Shown here: one piece after another, positions 60,667 to 64,000 of the stretch
Layout of the letters: each line of letters starts with the position of its first letter
How positions within the stretch are numbered: position 1 is the stretch's first letter
NCBI GenBank assembly: GCA_029261795.1
Contig: JAJDAP010000064.1
Coordinates: 1 to 64,000, forward strand
Direction: 5' to 3'
DNA: 64,000 nt
DNA from: Deltaproteobacteria bacterium
GTDB lineage: Bacteria > Myxococcota_A > UBA9160 > UBA6930
Program-made: the position numbers and the translations under genes
The notes under the pieces: generated by a model
Databases searched by the model: none
What the model saw: the letters and a program-made list of their open reading frames with translations, nothing else
What the model was told of the DNA's origin: nothing

Positions 60667-61140
60667 TCAGTCGTCCCAACCCTGGCTCGAGTAGATCGCG
60701 ATGGCCAGCGCACAGACCGGCTGACCCTCACACGTAACACCCGTGACTTCGCGCTCGTTCTTGCCGTAGTCGTAGACTCTCGATTCCTTCATCGATTCGA
60801 GGGTCGTGTCGATTGCGTTCTCGACGGCCCGACGGCTCGACCCGTGCAACTCGACGAACAGTCCTCGACCGGTCTCGCTCTCCTGCGTCCACCCCAGCCC
60901 GGCCCAAGCCTCTTCACCCACGCAAGTAGCTCCCTCTCTCGCCATCACCACGTAGAGCCGGTGCCCATATTCGGCGGGAGGCGTGCAGAACCGCGCCCGC
61001 TCCAGCTTGCCACCGGGTGGAATAACCGAGGAGAGCTGAATCAAGTTGTAGTTCTCGACTCCGGCGTTCTGCAGGGCAGCGTCGAAGGCCCCAAGCGGAG
61101 TAGGCCCGGTACCGGTTGCCGAGACGATACGAATCCGCAT
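60667..61140 (-). CDS. pdaD: pyruvoyl-dependent arginine decarboxylase
   Basis: The 157-residue protein begins MRIRIVSATGTGPTPLGAFD and contains YNLIQLSSVIPPG. The proenzyme cleaves itself between the paired Ser residues of this site to create the pyruvoyl group. Later segments (YVVMAREGATCVGEEAWAGL, LFVELHGSSRRAVENAI, VCALAIAIYSSQG) match PvlArgDC. It converts arginine to agmatine and CO2. Length agrees with the archaeal and chlamydial enzymes. First of a three-gene operon with a methyltransferase and a membrane protein. Confidence 0.9.
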   Translation of the reverse strand: MRIRIVSATGTGPTPLGAFDAALQNAGVENYNLIQLSSVIPPGGKLERARFCTPPAEYGHRLYVVMAREGATCVGEEAWAGLGWTQESETGRGLFVELHGSSRRAVENAIDTTLESMKESRVYDYGKNEREVTGVTCEGQPVCALAIAIYSSQGWDD

Positions 61141-61470
61141 TCAGTCCTTCCATGCTCGCGCGGTCGCCTTTTGTGGGGCGGAGATGCGGCGTTATGACTC
61201 GTATCGGTGCCATCCACCGTGATCTTGAGCACGAGCGCATCTCTGACCGAGCAGCCAATGTGGTGCGGCCGGTCGTCGAACTTTGCCTGTCTGCTGGGAG
61301 CTGCTCTCATCTATGCGAGAACATCCTCGAGATCCGACTCCCAGCCGCACCAGCTGTGTGTTCGAATCGTGGCGGAATCGGTTCGGTCATCGACCGCGCT
61401 CGCTGAGTCGTCGGGCGAACGTACGGCACACGGTTACAACGCGGGCAGCGATAGCGGAGCGGTTGCCTAG
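61141..61470. other. gap between the decarboxylase operon and the HTH 3 remnant
   Basis: 330 bases with no supported gene. The decarboxylase promoter should lie in the first 100 bases, but no clear boxes are visible. The remainder probably belongs to the degenerate right end of a lost element. Confidence 0.4.
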
Positions 61471-61779
61471 CTATTGCTGGCGCTTGGCGAGCTTCCCGCA
61501 AGACTCAAGTCCCATCAAAGGTCTCTCACCTCCGATGGCAATGAAGCTGTTCCCCACGGAACTCCTTGGAGTCATTGGGGAAACTTGGCACGCCAGGAGG
61601 GACGGAATCGTCCAAGGACTCAACCCCGGTTTCTTCCCGAGATCCCCGTGGTTGAGGCGCTCTTCGAGCCGCTTGACTTTGATGTGATCGCCGAACGTCT
61701 GAGGGCCATTCGGAAAGGGACCGGGAATCAAGCACTTACGGCTGACCCGTCTCGATGGCAAGAAGGCAAACGCACCCAT
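61471..61779 (-). pseudogene. degenerate triple-HTH gene, copy 3 (only first HTH recognisable)
   Basis: The frame from an ATG formed by the att core reads AFLPSRRVSRKCLIPGPFPN, GPQTFGDHIKVKRLEERLNH and DLGKKPGLSPWTIPS, then loses similarity. The second and third HTH units are gone. Compared with copies 1 and 2 the half-site has an extra A (GGCAAACGCA), which changes the frame across the core. It marks the right end of an older insertion directly before comM copy 2. Confidence 0.8.
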
Positions 61780-61780
61780 G
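61758..61780. other. attR-like site, degenerate, at the comM copy 2 junction
   Basis: GGCAAGAAGGCAAACGCA followed by CCCATG and CAAGTGCGGC. One base is inserted relative to the other right half-sites, and the base before CCATG is C, as in the comM target at the left junction (8233-8238). Confidence 0.75.
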
Positions 61781-62264
61781 CAAGTGCGGCTTCTTCCAGT
61801 CCGGCGTCCGCGATTGCCGCTGCGACGAGGGATCCATCGCGAACGACAACGCCAAGCTATCCGGCCCGTTGCTCGACCGCGTGGATCTCCACGTCGCAGT
61901 ACAGCCGGTTCCCTGGCGCGAGTTGAACAGCGCCGATCGCCCGGTCGGGGATTCCAGTGCCGTGGTCCGCGACCGCGTGATACTCGCGCGAGAGATCCAG
62001 ACCCGGCGCCTCTCCGGCCTGACCCGCGCGGACCAGACGCCCTACACCACCAACGCGAGCATCCCGGTCGACCGGCTCGATGCGCTCATCCGTCCGACGC
62101 CGGACGCGCGTCAGTTGCTAGGCCGAGCCGTCGAGCGCCTCGGCCTCTCGGCCAGGGCCGCCCACCGCAGCCTGCGCGTGGCGCGCACGATCGCGGACCT
62201 GGCCGGCGAGGAGCGGATTCGAGCCGAGGCGATGGCGGAAGCGGTGGGGCTGCGGAGCGGCTGA
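61776..62264 (+). pseudogene. comM: comM (yifB) 3' fragment, copy 2 (joined to host backbone)
   Basis: The frame reads CKCGFFQSGVRDCRCDEGSI after the core, has LSARAAHRSLRVARTIADLA and ends EAMAEAVGLRSG. It is the C-terminal third (about 161 residues) of ComM. Its first 146 bases equal copy 1 except for one base; beyond that the proteins are clearly related but different. Because host genes (topoisomerase VI) follow, this is the more likely original partner of the 5' half at 7193-8238. Confidence 0.92.
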
Positions 62265-62427
62265 TCAACGAGATGGCTTTGCGTTCAGGGCGTTCGGCAT
62301 CCGCCTCCTCGAACCGCCACACCCCCGCGGGGCTGAACATCCTGGGCGCCCGGAGTGTCGGAGATTGTGCCTGGGCGCCGAGAATCGTCACTTTCGAACC
62401 GGTCGGTCAGACCCGGAAAAGAGCGAA

Positions 62428-62748
62428 ATGTCCATGAAACCGAGGAGTTGGAAGAAGTGGGAGGCACTGGCACGCGGCCTGCAAAACCACATCAACACGG
62501 GAGCCCGGCAGACCGTAGAGGGCCCAGGGGGACTTGAGATGGCACATAGCGCAGCGATCAACTTCGAGGGCCTGGCTCATGCCGAGGCAGAGCAGGCGGT
62601 TCAGACGACACTCCTCGAGCTGGTCCAGACCGTGGGCGAATTGACCGAAGACGACCGCGAAGTCGTGCAGACCGTCGTAGAACTACTCCGCAGCGGGCGC
62701 GTCCGATTGATCGGGAACTTTCGCGGGCAGCGGCTCGCCGAAGCCTGA
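62428..62748 (+). CDS. conserved hypothetical protein, 106 residues
   Basis: The product (MSMKPRSWKKWEALARGLQN ... then AEQAVQTTLLELVQTVGELT, EDDREVVQTVVELLRSGRVR and LIGNFRGQRLAEA) is helical and soluble. The ending with repeated VQTVVELL and LIGNFRG looks like a conserved small family in this group, but I cannot name it. It sits 160 bases after comM copy 2 and 180 bases before topoisomerase VI B on the same strand. A weak GAGCG ribosome site precedes the ATG at 62428. Confidence 0.6.
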   Translation: MSMKPRSWKKWEALARGLQNHINTGARQTVEGPGGLEMAHSAAINFEGLAHAEAEQAVQTTLLELVQTVGELTEDDREVVQTVVELLRSGRVRLIGNFRGQRLAEA

Positions 62749-62927
62749 CACCCGAGTCCCGCCGGGATCCACGAAACGGGCCATACGCCTCCATTTCAGC
62801 CTCGATCGGGGCGCTGGAGCCGGAGCCACCCCGGAAGGCCCCGCGGGGGAGAGTGAGGCGGCTGGGGCATCCGAGCCTTGCCGCCACCCCGTCAGGTGAG
62901 GATCATCCTCGCCCAGGGGGTTCGAGG

Positions 62928-64000
62928 ATGAGCAAGCAGGGGAGCTTCGCCTTCGGTGAGAAGGGCGGGAGCGCCGCGGTCACCGCTGCGGGCGCCAAGA
63001 GCGGCAGCAGTTCGCGGAAGGCCACCAAGAAGAAGGCGGCAAAGCCGGCCAAACGCAAGACGGCGCGCAAAGCGCCGAAGGCCTCTACGCCTGCCGCGAA
63101 GAGACCGGCCGCCAAGCCGGCGGCCAAACCGGCGGCCAAGCGCGAGCGTACGCGTTCCGACGCGACCGAGATGGCGACGAAGCAACGAGACATCTCGGTC
63201 TCGGAATTCTTCGCCAAGAATCGCCACCTGCTCGGCTTCGACAATCCCTCGAAGGCCCTGCTCACGACCGTGAAGGAAGGCGTCGACAACTCGCTCGATG
63301 CCTGTGAAGAAGCCGGCATCCTTCCGGACATCCGCGTCGAGATCCATCAGCTCGACGAAACGCGCTTCCGGATCGCGATCGAGGACAACGGCCCGGGGAT
63401 CGTCAAGGCCCAGGTGCCCAAAATCTTCGGACGTTTGTTGTACGGCTCGAAGTTCCACCGCTTGCGTCAGAGCCGCGGCCAACAAGGCATCGGCATCAGC
63501 GCCGCCGGCATGTATGGCCTGCTGACAACCGGAAAGCCCGTCCGGATCGTGACGCGCACGGGCAGGAGAAAGCCTGCACATCTGTTCGAACTCGTGATGG
63601 ACACCAAGACCAACGACCCGAAGGTGAAGCGCGACGAGACCCTCGACGATTGGCACAAGGAGCACGGCACCCGCGTCGAGATCGAGCTCGAGGGCTCCTA
63701 CCGAGGCGGCCAGCATTCCGTCGAGGCGTACATCCGACAGATCTCGCTGGCGAACCCGCATGCGGCGATCGAATACCTGCCGCCGAATCCGAGCAAGACG
63801 AACGGAACGGTGGAGCTGGTGCGCGTCACCAATGAACTCCCGCCCGAGACCGCCGAGATCAAACCCCACCCCTACGGCGTGGAACTCGGTGTGCTGATGC
63901 AGATGTTCCGGGACACGCGCGCGCGCAACGTTCGTGGTTGCCTACACACGGATTTCAGTCGTGTCTCGGGAAGGACCGCCGACGATATCTGCGCGCGCGC
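62928..64000 (+). CDS. top6B: DNA topoisomerase VI subunit B (partial, runs off the right edge)
   Basis: The visible 357 residues start with a Lys/Ala-rich, histone-like tail (about 1-75: KATKKKAAKPAKRKTARKAP and Ala-Lys-Pro repeats) and continue as a GHKL ATPase: VKEGVDNSLDACEEAG (N-box), IEDNGPGI (G1) and RGQQGIGISAAGMYGLL (G2). This is Top6B, the ATP-driven gate subunit of type IIB topoisomerase, which relaxes and decatenates DNA with Top6A. The enzyme is standard in archaea and plants and rare in bacteria. Top6A would be expected just beyond the window. The basic N-terminal extension is unusual and may bind DNA. Confidence 0.93.
   Translation, partial: MSKQGSFAFGEKGGSAAVTAAGAKSGSSSRKATKKKAAKPAKRKTARKAPKASTPAAKRPAAKPAAKPAAKRERTRSDATEMATKQRDISVSEFFAKNRHLLGFDNPSKALLTTVKEGVDNSLDACEEAGILPDIRVEIHQLDETRFRIAIEDNGPGIVKAQVPKIFGRLLYGSKFHRLRQSRGQQGIGISAAGMYGLLTTGKPVRIVTRTGRRKPAHLFELVMDTKTNDPKVKRDETLDDWHKEHGTRVEIELEGSYRGGQHSVEAYIRQISLANPHAAIEYLPPNPSKTNGTVELVRVTNELPPETAEIKPHPYGVELGVLMQMFRDTRARNVRGCLHTDFSRVSGRTADDICAR

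Noticed and set aside
1..64000. CRISPR array or rRNA/tRNA genes
   Set aside because: No regularly spaced 25-40 base repeats, no cas-like proteins and no rRNA or tRNA sequence patterns were seen on either strand.

Overview
The window looks like a chromosome segment from a GC-rich, Gram-negative, deltaproteobacterium-like organism (Myxococcota or relatives is my best guess, not proven). The outer-membrane genes (OmpA-type lipoprotein, TonB-dependent receptor), a PEP-CTERM surface protein, a large phosphorelay with c-di-GMP output and a bacterial topoisomerase VI B subunit all point that way. No rRNA, tRNA or CRISPR array was seen.

Layout. (1) 1-8.2 kb is host backbone with some decay: an IS630 fragment, a secreted protein, a broken PLP-enzyme gene, a PEP-CTERM protein, an IS3 remnant, a Fic AMPylase, an OmpA/VWA pair, an M28 peptidase lipoprotein, and the 5' two thirds of comM (yifB). 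(2) At the conserved NPC codons comM is cut by a serine-recombinase element. The element runs from 8,234 (recombinase end) to about 43,047 (triple-HTH end). It carries a ribbon-helix-helix protein, an IS3 copy, a DUF3768/RuvC-like/XRE trio, a complete Gabija system (gajAB), an IS66 copy, a primase-helicase-like ATPase, a second serine recombinase, an SMC-like ATPase with a PD-(D/E)xK nuclease, an adenosylcobalamin-dependent ribonucleotide reductase, two VirD4/HerA-like ATPases around a membrane protein, a restriction-modification pair and a Kazal-domain protein. (3) 43.0-50.5 kb holds two large secreted proteins that share a C-terminal module. It ends in a second HTH gene and a second att half-site, followed by a first copy of the comM 3' end. 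(4) 51.2-61.1 kb holds a TonB receptor/ABC-type binding protein/hybrid kinase/REC-PAS-GGDEF-EAL operon, and a pyruvoyl arginine decarboxylase/NNMT-like methyltransferase/membrane protein operon. (5) A degenerate third HTH end and a second comM 3' end at 61.8 kb return to backbone with a small conserved gene and the start of topoisomerase VI B.

How it fits together. The recombinase end and the HTH end carry matching 18-bp half-sites, which lets a 46-bp near-palindromic attP be rebuilt. When they are joined, the recombinase reading frame continues without a stop into the triple-HTH protein. Integration into comM therefore appears to split one long gene, and excision would restore it. Four HTH copies or fragments and two comM tails show that this site has been used repeatedly, building a roughly 53-kb defence and accessory island inside a competence/DNA-processing gene.
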